Source: Sedimenticola_A sp040506895 (GTDB lineage: Bacteria; Pseudomonadota; Gammaproteobacteria; Chromatiales; Chromatiaceae). Taken from it: 64,000 nt of DNA. The position numbers were made by a program, and so were the translations under genes. Positions 26,225-34,946 of the stretch are shown piece after piece. The notes under the pieces were generated by a model. That model ran no database searches. It saw only the letters and a program-made list of their open reading frames with translations, and was not told the origin of the DNA. The stretch is taken from positions 2,209,638 through 2,273,637 of the forward strand of contig JBEVVY010000001.1 in NCBI GenBank assembly GCA_040506895.1, written 5' to 3'. Position 1 is the stretch's first letter, and each line of letters opens with the position of its first letter.

Positions 26225-27180
26225 TACTCGCCCTGGCATCCGCCCTCCCGCGCCAGTGTCTGCTCGATGATCTGTGTGGGTCTCAGCTTCCCCCGGGTCC
26301 ACTCTGGGGCGACCAGTTCGTCCCATCGGCTGGCCACCGCCGCCAGGCGCTGTACCGCGATGTCGGGTGAAAGATGCTTGAGAAAGAGCACCACCCGTCG
26401 GGCATACTCTTCCAGCTCCAGGGGCACGAACTCACCCCGTCGATAGAGTGTCTCCAGGGGTGTATTGGCCAGCACATGGAGATTGTGCAGCTTGACGTTG
26501 GATACCGGCAGTCCGTTGACGATCCCGGCGGTGCGTACAATCTGCTCATCCGTCTCCCCGGGCAGGCCGAAAATCAGGTGTATGCCGATATCCACCCCAC
26601 TCTCTTCATGCAGGCGCCTCACGGCATTCAGTGAGCAGGCCGCATCATGACCCCGCTGCAGAAACAGCAGCTGGTGATCGAAAAAGCTCTGCACACCCAG
26701 CTCGACCATCACGTACGCCTTTTCGTGGGTCTCCCTCAGCAGGGACATCATCCGGGCGGGCAGGCAGTCGGGCCGTGTACCCACCACCAGGCCGCAGACT
26801 CCCTTCCGGGCCAGCGCCAGGTTGAAGCGCTCACGCAGGTGCTCCACCCGGTCGAAGGTGTTGGTGTAGGACTGGAAATAGACCAGGAACTTCTCTGCCT
26901 TGTAGCGCTTCGCAATCCTGTCCCTGTTGACCCTGATCTGTTCGGCCAGCGGCAGGTCACGCTCCAGGTGATAGGCGGCCGAACCCCATTCGTCACAAAA
27001 GACACAGGGCTGCAGCCGGCCCCTGGACTGCCGGTTTGGACAGCTCTCGGCCACGCTCACCGAAACCTTGTAGACCTTCTCCCCGAACCGCTCCCGGTAG
27101 TAGCGGCTGATGGGGTAGTAGAGCCCCTCCCTCGGATCTTCTGCAGGCTGGCCGTGTTCCCGGGCCTTCGGCAGGGTCAT
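26182..27180 (-). CDS. radical SAM protein, TIGR01212 (YhcC/YtqA) family
   Basis: About 332 residues. The N-terminal cluster motif is CPNRQSRGRLQPCVFC, the spaced CysX9-11CysX2Cys of this family, followed by KFLVYFQSYTNTFDR, GTRPDCLP, ELGVQS and HLIFGLPGETDEQI. The ATG at 27180 follows GAGG, preferred over GTG 27189. Function of the family is not firmly known. It lies 20 bases after an HDAC-like gene in the same direction and overlaps the DctM gene tail-to-tail. Confidence 0.88.
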   Translation of the reverse strand: MTLPKAREHGQPAEDPREGLYYPISRYYRERFGEKVYKVSVSVAESCPNRQSRGRLQPCVFCDEWGSAAYHLERDLPLAEQIRVNRDRIAKRYKAEKFLVYFQSYTNTFDRVEHLRERFNLALARKGVCGLVVGTRPDCLPARMMSLLRETHEKAYVMVELGVQSFFDHQLLFLQRGHDAACSLNAVRRLHEESGVDIGIHLIFGLPGETDEQIVRTAGIVNGLPVSNVKLHNLHVLANTPLETLYRRGEFVPLELEEYARRVVLFLKHLSPDIAVQRLAAVASRWDELVAPEWTRGKLRPTQIIEQTLAREGGCQGEYYPLSSSASESHGQ

Positions 27181-27200
27181 ATCAATCACCTCGTATCAAT

Positions 27201-28124
27201 TCAATGACCCAACAGGGCATCAATGTGCGCCATCACGCTGCGCGACAGCGCATCCAGTACATACCCCCCTTCCAGGGCCGAAACGATACGCCCCTCGGCA
27301 TGCTCGTCGGCGATCGCCTTCAGCCGGGTGGTGATCCACCTGTAGTCCGTCTCACGCAACCTCAGCTGGCCCATGTAATCCTCGGCATGGGCATCGAATC
27401 CCGCGGAGATCATCACCAGCTGGGGACTGAACCGCTCGAGGGCCGGCAGCCAGTGGGATTCTGCCTGGGCCCTGAACTCGGTACCGTCCGCCCCCGCCTT
27501 GAGGGGGATGTTGATCACCTGCTCACCGTCACTCTCATGGCCGGTGAACGGGTAGAAGGGGTGCTGAAAACTGGAGCAGAAAAGCACCCGTCGGTCCTGC
27601 CGGAAGATATCCTCGGTACCGTTGCCGTGGTGCACATCGAAATCCACTATCGCCACCCGCTCGAGACCGTACGCGTTGAGGGCATGGGCGGCCCCCACCG
27701 CTATATTGTTGAAGTAGCAGAATCCCATGGCACGGTGGCGCTCGGCATGGTGTCCCGGCGGTCTCACGGCACAGAAGGCCGCCTTCACCTCCCGCTTCAT
27801 CACCAGGTCGACACCCTGTATGACGCTGCCTGCCGCACGCAGGGCGGCATCCAGGGTATCGGGCATCATGAAAGTGTCACTATCCAGGGATACCATTCCC
27901 TCTTTGGGCGCCTTTGCGAAGATGCCGCTGACGTAATCGGCGTCGTGAACCGCGTCGAGCTGCTCCCTGTTGGCCAGGGGCGCATCGTACTGGTGCACCG
28001 CCATTGCCAGTCCGGAGCTGATCAACCGGTCCTGTATGGACCACAACCGGGCAGGCTGCTCGGGATGAGCTTGACCGACGTCATGCAGCAGGCAATCAGG
28101 GTGTGAAATGTAGGCGATTGGCAC
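27201..28124 (-). CDS. histone deacetylase-family protein (class II-like amidohydrolase)
   Basis: 307 residues. Arginase/deacetylase fold with AVRPPGHHAERHRAMGFCYFNN (active-site His pair), DFDVHHGNGTEDIF (zinc Asp and His) and SAGFDAH (second zinc Asp). Bacterial members deacetylate polyamines or acetoin-related and other small acetyl compounds. Substrate unknown. First gene of a pair with the radical SAM gene. Confidence 0.92.
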   Translation of the reverse strand: MPIAYISHPDCLLHDVGQAHPEQPARLWSIQDRLISSGLAMAVHQYDAPLANREQLDAVHDADYVSGIFAKAPKEGMVSLDSDTFMMPDTLDAALRAAGSVIQGVDLVMKREVKAAFCAVRPPGHHAERHRAMGFCYFNNIAVGAAHALNAYGLERVAIVDFDVHHGNGTEDIFRQDRRVLFCSSFQHPFYPFTGHESDGEQVINIPLKAGADGTEFRAQAESHWLPALERFSPQLVMISAGFDAHAEDYMGQLRLRETDYRWITTRLKAIADEHAEGRIVSALEGGYVLDALSRSVMAHIDALLGH

Positions 28125-28304
28125 CGCGTTTACCCCCGGAAGATCCTGAAATAGCTTAGGTTGATTCTACCCCAATCACTCATTCATAGAGCAGGAAAAA
28201 CAGCATGGGCAGCGAGCTGATAAGACCCTGATGGAGGCAGCTGGGTTTCACCATACGCACCTCTACCGAAGATCCGGGCCTGAAGCTGGTCGAACGCTGG
28301 ATAT
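28125..28304. other. intergenic stretch, possible gene remnant
   Basis: No intact gene. On the minus strand an open frame ends at 28180 and reads ISSLPMLFFLLYE at its end after a polar part; it has no start signal and could be a decayed fragment. Otherwise this holds the promoter of the deacetylase gene. Confidence 0.25.
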
Positions 28305-28333
28305 AAAAAAGGCCGCCTGTGGAGGCGGCCTTT
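28305..28333. terminator. Rho-independent terminator
   Basis: GGCCGCC/GGCGGCC stem (28311-28317, 28324-28330) with six T on the minus strand and three on the plus strand. It ends the regulator gene at 28354. Confidence 0.85.
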
Positions 28334-28353
28334 GCAAGACGCTGGCACCAGGA

Positions 28354-29238
28354 TCAGACCTGGATGGCGTGTTTCTGTATACGGTATAGCAGGGTATCGC
28401 GGGTCAGTCCCAGCAGCCTCGCCGCCTTGCTGCGGTTGCCGCCTGCCATCTCCAGGGCCTGAACGATCATATCCCCCTCCATGGAGGCGAGATCTATACC
28501 CCCCTCCGGCAATACAAACCGGCCTTCGCCCTTTCGCTGACCCTTGCCACGGCGTATCTCGACCGGAACATCCTCCGGCTGTACCTTGCCGCCCCCGTGC
28601 AGCACCACCATGCGTTCACAGAAGTTGCGCAGCTCCCGGACATTACCGGGCCATGCATAGTCCTTCAGCAGGTTGCGTGCAGAGACGGAATAGGCCGGGA
28701 CCTTACGCACATGCTGACGCGCCAGTTCAGCGGTCAGCTGCTTGAGCAGCAGAACGATGTCATCCCTGCGTTCACGCAGTGGCGGCATCTCCAGGGGTAC
28801 CACGTGGAGCCGGTAGTAGAGGTCCTCACGAAAGTCGCCGGACTCAACCAGCCCATGGATATCCTGGGAGGTCGAGGCGATGACCCGCACATCATGACCG
28901 GACTCTGTCGATGTCTCGAGGAAGTGCATCAGGCGTCCCTGGGAAGCGGCAGGAAGCTCGGGGATCTCGTCCAGGAACAGCGTACCGTCACCGACACCCC
29001 CATCGGGCAGCGCCTTCTCGAACTGCGTCTCTGTCAGGCCGGCACAACTGATCATGGTAAAGGGCATATCACGCCGTCTGCCGACACGGTGGATCTCACG
29101 TGCCAGCTGCTCCTTGCCGGTACCCCGCTCACCGATGATCATCACCGGCGCATGGGTCGATGCCACCATGCGGGCGGCGTGCAGTGTACGCATGAAAGCG
29201 GGCGAATTGCCTATCAACCTGTTGTAGTCGTTAGTCAT
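28354..29238 (-). CDS. NtrC-type AAA+ regulator lacking the GAFTGA loop, with Fis HTH
   Basis: 294 residues, no N-terminal receiver or sensor domain. Walker A GERGTGKE (36-43), Walker B GTLFLDEI (85-92), arginine-finger region FREDLYYRL, and a C-terminal Fis-type HTH (NRSKAARLLGLTRDTLLYRI). Between residues 63 and 85, where sigma-54 activators carry the GAFTGA loop, only SCAGLTETQFEKALPDGGVGD is found, so loop 1 is deleted. The later loop 2 is also short. GAFTGA contacts sigma-54, so this protein probably acts without it, as TyrR or VpsR do. 25 bases after a TauE/SafE-like gene in the same direction. Confidence 0.88.
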   Translation of the reverse strand: MTNDYNRLIGNSPAFMRTLHAARMVASTHAPVMIIGERGTGKEQLAREIHRVGRRRDMPFTMISCAGLTETQFEKALPDGGVGDGTLFLDEIPELPAASQGRLMHFLETSTESGHDVRVIASTSQDIHGLVESGDFREDLYYRLHVVPLEMPPLRERRDDIVLLLKQLTAELARQHVRKVPAYSVSARNLLKDYAWPGNVRELRNFCERMVVLHGGGKVQPEDVPVEIRRGKGQRKGEGRFVLPEGGIDLASMEGDMIVQALEMAGGNRSKAARLLGLTRDTLLYRIQKHAIQV

Positions 29239-29263
29239 GACTCAAACTTCCCACAGAATCCTC

Positions 29264-29986
29264 TCAACCCGTTGTGAGAGGGTATTCGGGCCGGCTCTCC
29301 AGCAGTTCCGGAAACCAGAGAGAGGCCAGCCCCATCAGCACCACCAGCACCACCACCAGGCCCACCGCAATACGCAGGTAAGGCTGGCGGGCGGCATGGT
29401 ACAGCTTCCCTGCCAGCATGCCGGTGACCAGCACGGAGGGCAGGGTTCCCAATCCAAATGCCATCATGTAGAGGGCTCCGCTTACCGGGCCGCTCTTGGT
29501 GGCAGTAGATATTAACATGGTATAGACCAGGCCGCATGGCAGCCAACCCCAGACCAGCCCGTAGGCCAGCGCCCTCGGCAGGGTGCCCACCGGCATCATG
29601 CTGCGACCGAAGGGCTCGAGCAGCCTCCACAAGGGCACCCCGACACGCTCGATAACCGACAGTTTCGGCAGCCATCCCGCGATATGCAGCCCGATCAGCA
29701 CCATGATGAGTGCGGCCAGCCACTGCAGCAGGCGATGGCCCTGTATCGGCTCGAGCACCTCCAGCAGGGTGCCGCCCAGGTAACCCAGCAAGGCACCGGC
29801 AACGGCATAGCTGAGGATCCGGCCTGTACTCAGAGTCAGAAGAAAGAGCCCGAAACGGCTCCCACTCTGGCGCACCTCATCCGTCAGGCCGTAACTCAAG
29901 GCGCCGATGATGCCGCCACACATGCCGATGCAGTGCAGCGAACTGAACAATCCAACGGTAAACGCCAGGGGGAGTGAAAGGTCCAC
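29264..29986 (-). CDS. sulfite exporter TauE/SafE-like (DsbD-like) membrane protein
   Basis: 240 residues, about six transmembrane helices. Cys 19 and Cys 23 sit in HCIGMCGG at the end of helix 1 and another Cys in GWLPCGLVY in the middle; these are the conserved cysteines of the DsbD-like TauE/SafE/UreH-type family often found with copper or cbb3 oxidase assembly genes. The exact role (metal or thiol transport) is open. A perfect FNR box lies about 115 bases upstream of its start. Confidence 0.82.
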   Translation of the reverse strand: MDLSLPLAFTVGLFSSLHCIGMCGGIIGALSYGLTDEVRQSGSRFGLFLLTLSTGRILSYAVAGALLGYLGGTLLEVLEPIQGHRLLQWLAALIMVLIGLHIAGWLPKLSVIERVGVPLWRLLEPFGRSMMPVGTLPRALAYGLVWGWLPCGLVYTMLISTATKSGPVSGALYMMAFGLGTLPSVLVTGMLAGKLYHAARQPYLRIAVGLVVVLVVLMGLASLWFPELLESRPEYPLTTG

Positions 29987-30100
29987 ATCGATTCCCGATT
30001 ATTAACCCGCCGGGCATCATAACCCTTCAGACCCGATAGCACAGCCGAAACCATGTAAATATCGTACAGAATCAGCATATAACAGGCGATATGCCGTACC

Positions 30101-30114
30101 TTGATCAAAATCAA
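30101..30114. promoter_or_regulatory. FNR/Anr binding site in a divergent promoter
   Basis: TTGATCAAAATCAA matches the FNR consensus TTGAT-N4-ATCAA at every fixed position. For the leftward gene, a TATGCT -10 (plus 30074-30079) puts the site about 41 bases before the start, the class II activation position. For the rightward gene, TATAAT at 30119-30124 puts the site between -35 and -10, where it should block. Predicted: anaerobic activation of the membrane protein gene and repression of the HugZ-like gene. Confidence 0.75.
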
Positions 30115-30162
30115 AGGCTATAATCCTCCCCTCCGGCCGGTTGCCCCAGGATCGAAGCGCCC

Positions 30163-30882
30163 ATGAATGACAATTCAGCTCTTTTTCACGCTGCACGCGA
30201 ACTCCTGAATGGGCGCCTGCAGGGTGTTCTGGCCACCCACTCCCTGGAGTGCCCGGGCTACCCCTTCGGCTCCCTCGTGCCCTATACCATCGGCCCCGAC
30301 GGCTGGCCGCTGCTGCTGTTCAGCCATCTTGCCAAACACAGCAGAAACCTGGAGGCGGATCCGAAATGCAGCCTGACCCTGGTCGAGAGTGGCGAGGGGG
30401 ATAGCCAGCAACTGGCACGCCTCACCTGCCTGGGCAGGGTGACCCCCCTCCCGCAACCCGCCGATACCGCCATCGAAAGACACTTCCGTTACTTCCCCGG
30501 CAGCCGCATATACCACGCAGAGCTCAACTTCCACTTCTATCGCCTGCAGCCGGAGCGCTTCCACTTCGTGGGCGGTTTCGGCGCAGCCCGCTGGATCGGC
30601 CGGGAGCACCTGGAGCGCACCCCCCTCCTGGATCCCGAGAGTGAACTGCAGCTGATCAGGCGACTGGAGGCCGGGCACATGCCCGCCCTGACCGGGCTGT
30701 TCGACGCCCTGCAGCAGGCCGGCCCGGCAACAGGAGACCCGGTGGAGATCGCCGGAATCGACGGATTCGGTATCGATCTGAGGTGGGGGGAGCTCCTTCT
30801 GCGAGCCGGCTTTGAGTCGGAAGCCCCCTCATCGGCTGCCATAGAGCAGGCCGCCCTCAGCCGACTGGAAAATACCCAGTAA
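30163..30882 (+). CDS. HugZ-family / pyridoxamine 5'-phosphate oxidase-like haem protein
   Basis: 239 residues. N-terminal split-barrel FMN-binding-like domain (GVLATHSLECPGYPFGSLVPY, LFSHLAKHSRNLEADPKCSL) and a C-terminal DUF2470-type domain (GIDGFGIDLRWG...LLLRAGFES), the layout of HugZ haem oxygenases. The segment RLQPERFHFVGGFGAARWI is typical. It may degrade haem or act as a flavin reductase; the assignment is to family only. Divergent from the TauE/SafE gene across the FNR box. Confidence 0.85.
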   Translation: MNDNSALFHAARELLNGRLQGVLATHSLECPGYPFGSLVPYTIGPDGWPLLLFSHLAKHSRNLEADPKCSLTLVESGEGDSQQLARLTCLGRVTPLPQPADTAIERHFRYFPGSRIYHAELNFHFYRLQPERFHFVGGFGAARWIGREHLERTPLLDPESELQLIRRLEAGHMPALTGLFDALQQAGPATGDPVEIAGIDGFGIDLRWGELLLRAGFESEAPSSAAIEQAALSRLENTQ

Positions 30883-30998
30883 ATCACCCTGAAAATAACC
30901 CTGATTAATTTGGGGTAGATAACACACACAACCCGTAATAGAATCGCTCTAACAATTTCCTACCTGATTACTGGGTAATTAATTTTCGGAGAATGATT

Positions 30999-31298
30999 AT
31001 GAGTATTGAGATCCCCGAACGCGACGGTGACGGCTACCTGACAGACATGAACGCCTGGACCCCAGAGATTGCCCATGCCATGGCCGACGCAGATGACTTC
31101 GACCTGAGCGACGAGAAATGGGAACAGATCATGAAGGCCCGTGAGTACTACGATGAGCACGCCGTGGTCCCGCCGATCAGGAAGTTCTCGAAATATCTCG
31201 GCGCAGACAAAAAGGCGATGTTCGAACTCTGGATGACCGGCCCCATGAAGCCGATCACCAAGTACGGCGGCCTGCCCAAGCCCACTGGCTGTGTCTAA
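30999..31298 (+). CDS. TusE/DsrC-family sulfur relay protein with a single C-terminal cysteine
   Basis: About 99 residues from the ATG at 30999 (GGAGA six bases upstream; ATG 30993 is an alternative). DsrC fold: DGYLTDMNAWTPEIAHAMA, REYYDEHAVVPPIRKFSKYL, ending in KPTGCV. The penultimate Cys (Cys A) is present, but the position eleven residues earlier is Thr, so Cys B of dissimilatory DsrC is missing. This makes it TusE-like or a DsrC paralogue that carries persulfide on one cysteine. Monocistronic with its own terminator. Confidence 0.88.
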   Translation: MSIEIPERDGDGYLTDMNAWTPEIAHAMADADDFDLSDEKWEQIMKAREYYDEHAVVPPIRKFSKYLGADKKAMFELWMTGPMKPITKYGGLPKPTGCV

Positions 31299-31324
31299 AC
31301 CCTAATCTTTCAGTCAAGTGCTTT

Positions 31325-31361
31325 AAACACCCCTGCGGAGATCCGACAGGGGTGTTTTTTT
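31325..31361 (+). terminator. Rho-independent terminator of the TusE/DsrC-like gene
   Basis: AAACACCCCTG/CAGGGGTGTTT stem followed by a run of T to 31361. Confidence 0.9.
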
Positions 31362-31466
31362 ATCCACCGCCGTTAAATGCATCCGCCTTCCAGATGGGTT
31401 TCCGCCCTGTAACAACCCCCGCAATACTGCTAAAGTCTGAGCCAGAAAATCACCCTGGCAGGCCCC

Positions 31467-32933
31467 ATGAAAGAGCTGCACGATCTCGAACTGGTGCTAA
31501 CGTCCCACACCCCCATCGTCGCCATCGAGTCCCTCGAGGAGCCCCGCATTCTCGAGCTCTTCACCCGGCTCAGCATGCGCCTGGAGCAGCCGATGTTCCA
31601 GTGGGCGGTCACCGAGGGGCTGAAAAGGCTGGAGGCTGATTTCGGTGCACAGAAATTCACCGCCGAGCCGGTCGAGGCCCTGAAACACATCAAGGCGGTC
31701 AACCAGCCAGGCTTTTACGTGCTGCTGGACTTCCACCCCTACCTTGCTGACCCCATGCATGTCCGGCTGATCAAGGAGATCGCCCAGGGCTACGAGGCGG
31801 TCCCCCGTACCCTGGTTTTCATCAGTCACGGGCTGGAGATTCCCCCGGAGATCCGCCACCTCACCGCCAGGTTCAGCCTGAACCTGCCCGGGCGTGGCGA
31901 TATCAGGCGCCTGATCAAGGAAGAGGCGGAACAGTGGAGGGAGCAGAACCGCCGCAAGGTCAGGGCCGATCCGTCGGCGGTGGAGCAGCTCGCCAACAAC
32001 CTGACGGGAGTAACCGTCAGCGATGCACGTCGCCTGATCCGCTCCGCCATCAACAAGGACGGCGCCATCACTCACACGGACTTGCCCGACCTGATGAAGG
32101 CGAAGTATGAACTGATCGGCCAGGACGGTGTGATCGCCTTCGAATACGATACCGCAAGTTTCAGGGAGGTGGCCGGGCTGGAGAAGCTCAAGGGCTGGTT
32201 GCAGCAGCGCCAGAGCGCCTTCGAGGGGAAGCAGCAGACACTGCAGCAGCCCAAGGGGATCATGCTGCTGGGCATCCAGGGCGGCGGCAAGAGCCTGGCG
32301 GCAAAAGCGGTGGCCGGTACCTTCTCTATCCCGCTCTTGCGCCTCGACTTCGGCGCCCTCTACAACAAGTTCTACGGTGAAACCGAGAAGAACCTGCGCC
32401 GGGCGCTGGACATCGCCGAAACAATGGCACCCTGCGTACTCTGGATGGACGAGATAGAGAAAGGCGTCGCCAGCAGCCACAGTGATGACGGCCTCTCACA
32501 GCGCGTCCTGGGCAGCCTGCTCACCTGGATGGCCGAGAACCGATCGGTCTTCATCGTCGCCACGGCCAACGACATTGAACGGCTGCCGCCGGAACTCCTG
32601 CGCAAAGGCCGCCTGGACGAGATCTTTTTTGTCGACCTGCCCAGCCACGAGATCCGCAGGACGGTCTTCGAGATCCACCTGAAACGCCGTAACCAGGCCC
32701 CCAGCGGATTCGACCTGGAGGCCCTGGCCGGCGCCAGCGAGGGTTTCACCGGTGCCGAGATCGAGCAGGCGGTTGTCTCCGCCCTCTACACTGCCCATGC
32801 CCGCGAGAGCCGCCTGGATACCGAGCACCTGCTGGAGGAGCTTGCCCAGACCAGCCCCCTGTCGGTGGTGATGGCGGAGAAGATCCAGCACCTTCGCCAG
32901 TGGGCCGCCAACCGTACCGTTCCAGCCGACTGA
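31467..32933 (+). CDS. AAA+ ATPase, Ycf46-like
   Basis: 488 residues. A non-ATPase N-terminal half (about 1-230, with VLLDFHPYLADPMHVRLIKE) precedes an FtsH/Cdc48-like AAA module: Walker A GIQGGGKS (about 269), Walker B VLWMDEIEKG (about 325) and second region ATANDIERLPPELLRKGRLDEIFFVDLP. This is the layout of the Ycf46 family; no protease domain is attached. Plastid/cyanobacterial Ycf46 has been linked to carbon use, but the role in proteobacteria is unknown. 68 bases before a DnaJ-family gene in the same direction. Confidence 0.88.
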   Translation: MKELHDLELVLTSHTPIVAIESLEEPRILELFTRLSMRLEQPMFQWAVTEGLKRLEADFGAQKFTAEPVEALKHIKAVNQPGFYVLLDFHPYLADPMHVRLIKEIAQGYEAVPRTLVFISHGLEIPPEIRHLTARFSLNLPGRGDIRRLIKEEAEQWREQNRRKVRADPSAVEQLANNLTGVTVSDARRLIRSAINKDGAITHTDLPDLMKAKYELIGQDGVIAFEYDTASFREVAGLEKLKGWLQQRQSAFEGKQQTLQQPKGIMLLGIQGGGKSLAAKAVAGTFSIPLLRLDFGALYNKFYGETEKNLRRALDIAETMAPCVLWMDEIEKGVASSHSDDGLSQRVLGSLLTWMAENRSVFIVATANDIERLPPELLRKGRLDEIFFVDLPSHEIRRTVFEIHLKRRNQAPSGFDLEALAGASEGFTGAEIEQAVVSALYTAHARESRLDTEHLLEELAQTSPLSVVMAEKIQHLRQWAANRTVPAD

Positions 32934-33001
32934 ACAGCTCTTGCCAACCCCGGAGCCAACCCCTATTTATGTAGTAAGAAGATGCTGCAAGGGGCGGCAG
33001 T

Positions 33002-33955
33002 ATGAAATACAAGGACTACTACAAGATCCTCGGCATCGGTCGCGATGCAACGGGCGACGAGATCAAGCGCGCCTACCGGAAACTCGCACGCAAGTATCAC
33101 CCCGATGTCAGCAAGGAAGCGGACGCCGAGGCCCGCTTCAAGGAGGTCAACGAGGCCCACGAGGTACTCAAGGACCCGCAAAAGCGGGCCGCCTACGATC
33201 AGCTGGGATCCAACTGGCAGGCGGGCCAGGAGTTTCGTCCGCCACCGGGATACCGGGGGTTCCACACCCGCTTCGACCAGGGTTTCGATACCGACGGGAC
33301 AGGCCGCTTCAGTGACTTTTTCGAATCGCTCTTCGGCCGGGAATTCGGCTTCGGGAACGGCATGGGCAGCACCGGCTTCAGGAACCAGGCCCAGGAGCAT
33401 GAACAGACCGCCAGGCTCTCCGTAACCCTCGAGGAAGCCTACCACGGCGCCAGCCGCACCATTCAACTGGAGAGCCAGGAGCCGGACCGGATGGGCGGGA
33501 TCGTCGATCGTCATCGCCGACTGAAGGTGCAGATACCCGTGGGCGTGACCCAGGGACAGAAGATACGGCTGGCCGGCCAGGGCTCCATGCGCTTCGACGG
33601 TTCGAGGGGCAACCTGTTGCTGGAGATCGATTTCAAGCCCCATCCCCTGTTCCAGGCTGAAGGGAAGGACATCGTGATCGATCTGCCGATCACCCCCTCC
33701 GAGGCGGTGCTCGGTGCAACGGTATCCGTGCCGACCCTGGGCGGCCATGTCAGCCTGAAGATCCCCGCCGGTTCCCAGAACGGACGCAAACTGCGCCTGA
33801 AGGGTCGTGGACTGCCGGGCAACCCGCCCGGCGAGCAGTATGTCGTACTGCAGATCATGGTCCCGGAACAACCGGACGAGAAGACCCGCGAGGCGTTTGC
33901 CCGTCTCCAGGAGTCAGTGGATTTCGATCCCAGAAAGAGGCTGTGTAAGTCCTGA
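33002..33955 (+). CDS. cbpA: DnaJ-class co-chaperone CbpA
   Basis: 317 residues: J domain with HPD at 33-35, Gly/Phe-rich linker (about 75-135), then the C-terminal substrate-binding domain (TVSVPTLGGHVSLKIPAGSQNG). There is no CxxCxGxG zinc finger, so it is CbpA type, not DnaJ. It stimulates DnaK and binds misfolded or curved-DNA substrates. Follows the Ycf46-like ATPase. Confidence 0.93.
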   Translation: MKYKDYYKILGIGRDATGDEIKRAYRKLARKYHPDVSKEADAEARFKEVNEAHEVLKDPQKRAAYDQLGSNWQAGQEFRPPPGYRGFHTRFDQGFDTDGTGRFSDFFESLFGREFGFGNGMGSTGFRNQAQEHEQTARLSVTLEEAYHGASRTIQLESQEPDRMGGIVDRHRRLKVQIPVGVTQGQKIRLAGQGSMRFDGSRGNLLLEIDFKPHPLFQAEGKDIVIDLPITPSEAVLGATVSVPTLGGHVSLKIPAGSQNGRKLRLKGRGLPGNPPGEQYVVLQIMVPEQPDEKTREAFARLQESVDFDPRKRLCKS

Positions 33956-33983
33956 GCACTGCCGGAGCCGGCTCTCCCACAAT

Positions 33984-34020
33984 AAAAAAAACCCCTGGCG
34001 GTTATCCGCCAGGGGCTTTT
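33984..34020. terminator. bidirectional terminator
   Basis: CCCCTGGCGG/CCGCCAGGGG stem with A run before and T run after, between the convergent cbpA and FKBP genes. Confidence 0.92.
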
Positions 34021-34042
34021 CTGTCACGTGGTCGAATTTGAA

Positions 34043-34750
34043 CTATTGGCCCTGCTTCGCCTCACCGACCGAGAGCAACTCGATCTCGAAGATCAGGGTC
34101 TCGTTGGGACCGATGCTGGCCCCGGCGCCACCGGCGCCATACCCCAGTTCAGACGGGATGAAGACCTTCCACTTGGCACCCGGTTTCATGTGAGTGATGG
34201 CCTCGCGGAAACCGGGAATCACGCCATCCAGGGAGAAGCTCGAGGGCTCTCCACGGTGGTAGGAGCTGTCGAACTCCTTGCCGCTGATCAGGGTGCCACG
34301 GTAGTGGATTGTGACCGTGTCGCTCGCCTTGGGGGATTCACCACTCCCCTTGCGCAGGACGGTGTACTGCAGACCGTTGGGCAGCTCCACGACGCCCCCT
34401 TTGGTCTTGTTCTCGGCGAGGAACTTACGCCCCGCCTCGGCAGCCTTTCTGCCCTGTTCCTGCTTCGCCTGCCTGGCTGCCGCGAGGGCTGCCTGCCGAC
34501 CCTTGGCCATGGCATCGTTCATCTGCTCAATGCTCAACTGCAGTTCGCGCCCCTGGAGAACATCATCGAGGGCGGCCCCGAACGCCGCTCCCTGGACCTG
34601 GACATTTTGCGCCTTGAGCTGCTGGGCAAACTGGTACCCCAGGGTATAACTGAAACGCTGTTCATCGGTGGTCAGTTCCGCGGCAACCGAGAGAGGCGCC
34701 AGGGTTGAGAGAAACAGCGCCGCAAGCGGCCGGATCGGATTGAAAATCAT
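34043..34750 (-). CDS. periplasmic FKBP-type peptidyl-prolyl isomerase (Mip/FkpA-like)
   Basis: 235 residues. A signal peptide ends at LSVAAE; an N-terminal dimerisation helix region (SYTLGYQFAQQLKAQNV, GRQAALAAARQAKQEQ) precedes the FKBP catalytic domain (GLQYTVLRKGSGESP, VTIHYRGTLISGKEFDSSYHRG, VIPGFREAITHMKPGAKWKVFIPSELGYG). A folding catalyst of the periplasm. Single gene. Confidence 0.93.
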   Translation of the reverse strand: MIFNPIRPLAALFLSTLAPLSVAAELTTDEQRFSYTLGYQFAQQLKAQNVQVQGAAFGAALDDVLQGRELQLSIEQMNDAMAKGRQAALAAARQAKQEQGRKAAEAGRKFLAENKTKGGVVELPNGLQYTVLRKGSGESPKASDTVTIHYRGTLISGKEFDSSYHRGEPSSFSLDGVIPGFREAITHMKPGAKWKVFIPSELGYGAGGAGASIGPNETLIFEIELLSVGEAKQGQ

Positions 34751-34946
34751 AAAAATATCCTTGCGTAAGGTTACCTGGTGTGTGTGATTATACGGTCATG
34801 ATCGTGTCAGTTTTTCATACATTGGGGGGGTTTGAGAACTGCATTCTCGAAATAGCCAGCAATGGGTCACAATTTCACCCCTCCGCCCTTGGAATTGTCC
34901 ACTGCGGTGCTTATTCTTTGGGTAGGCAGAGGTAAAGCGACCGGTT

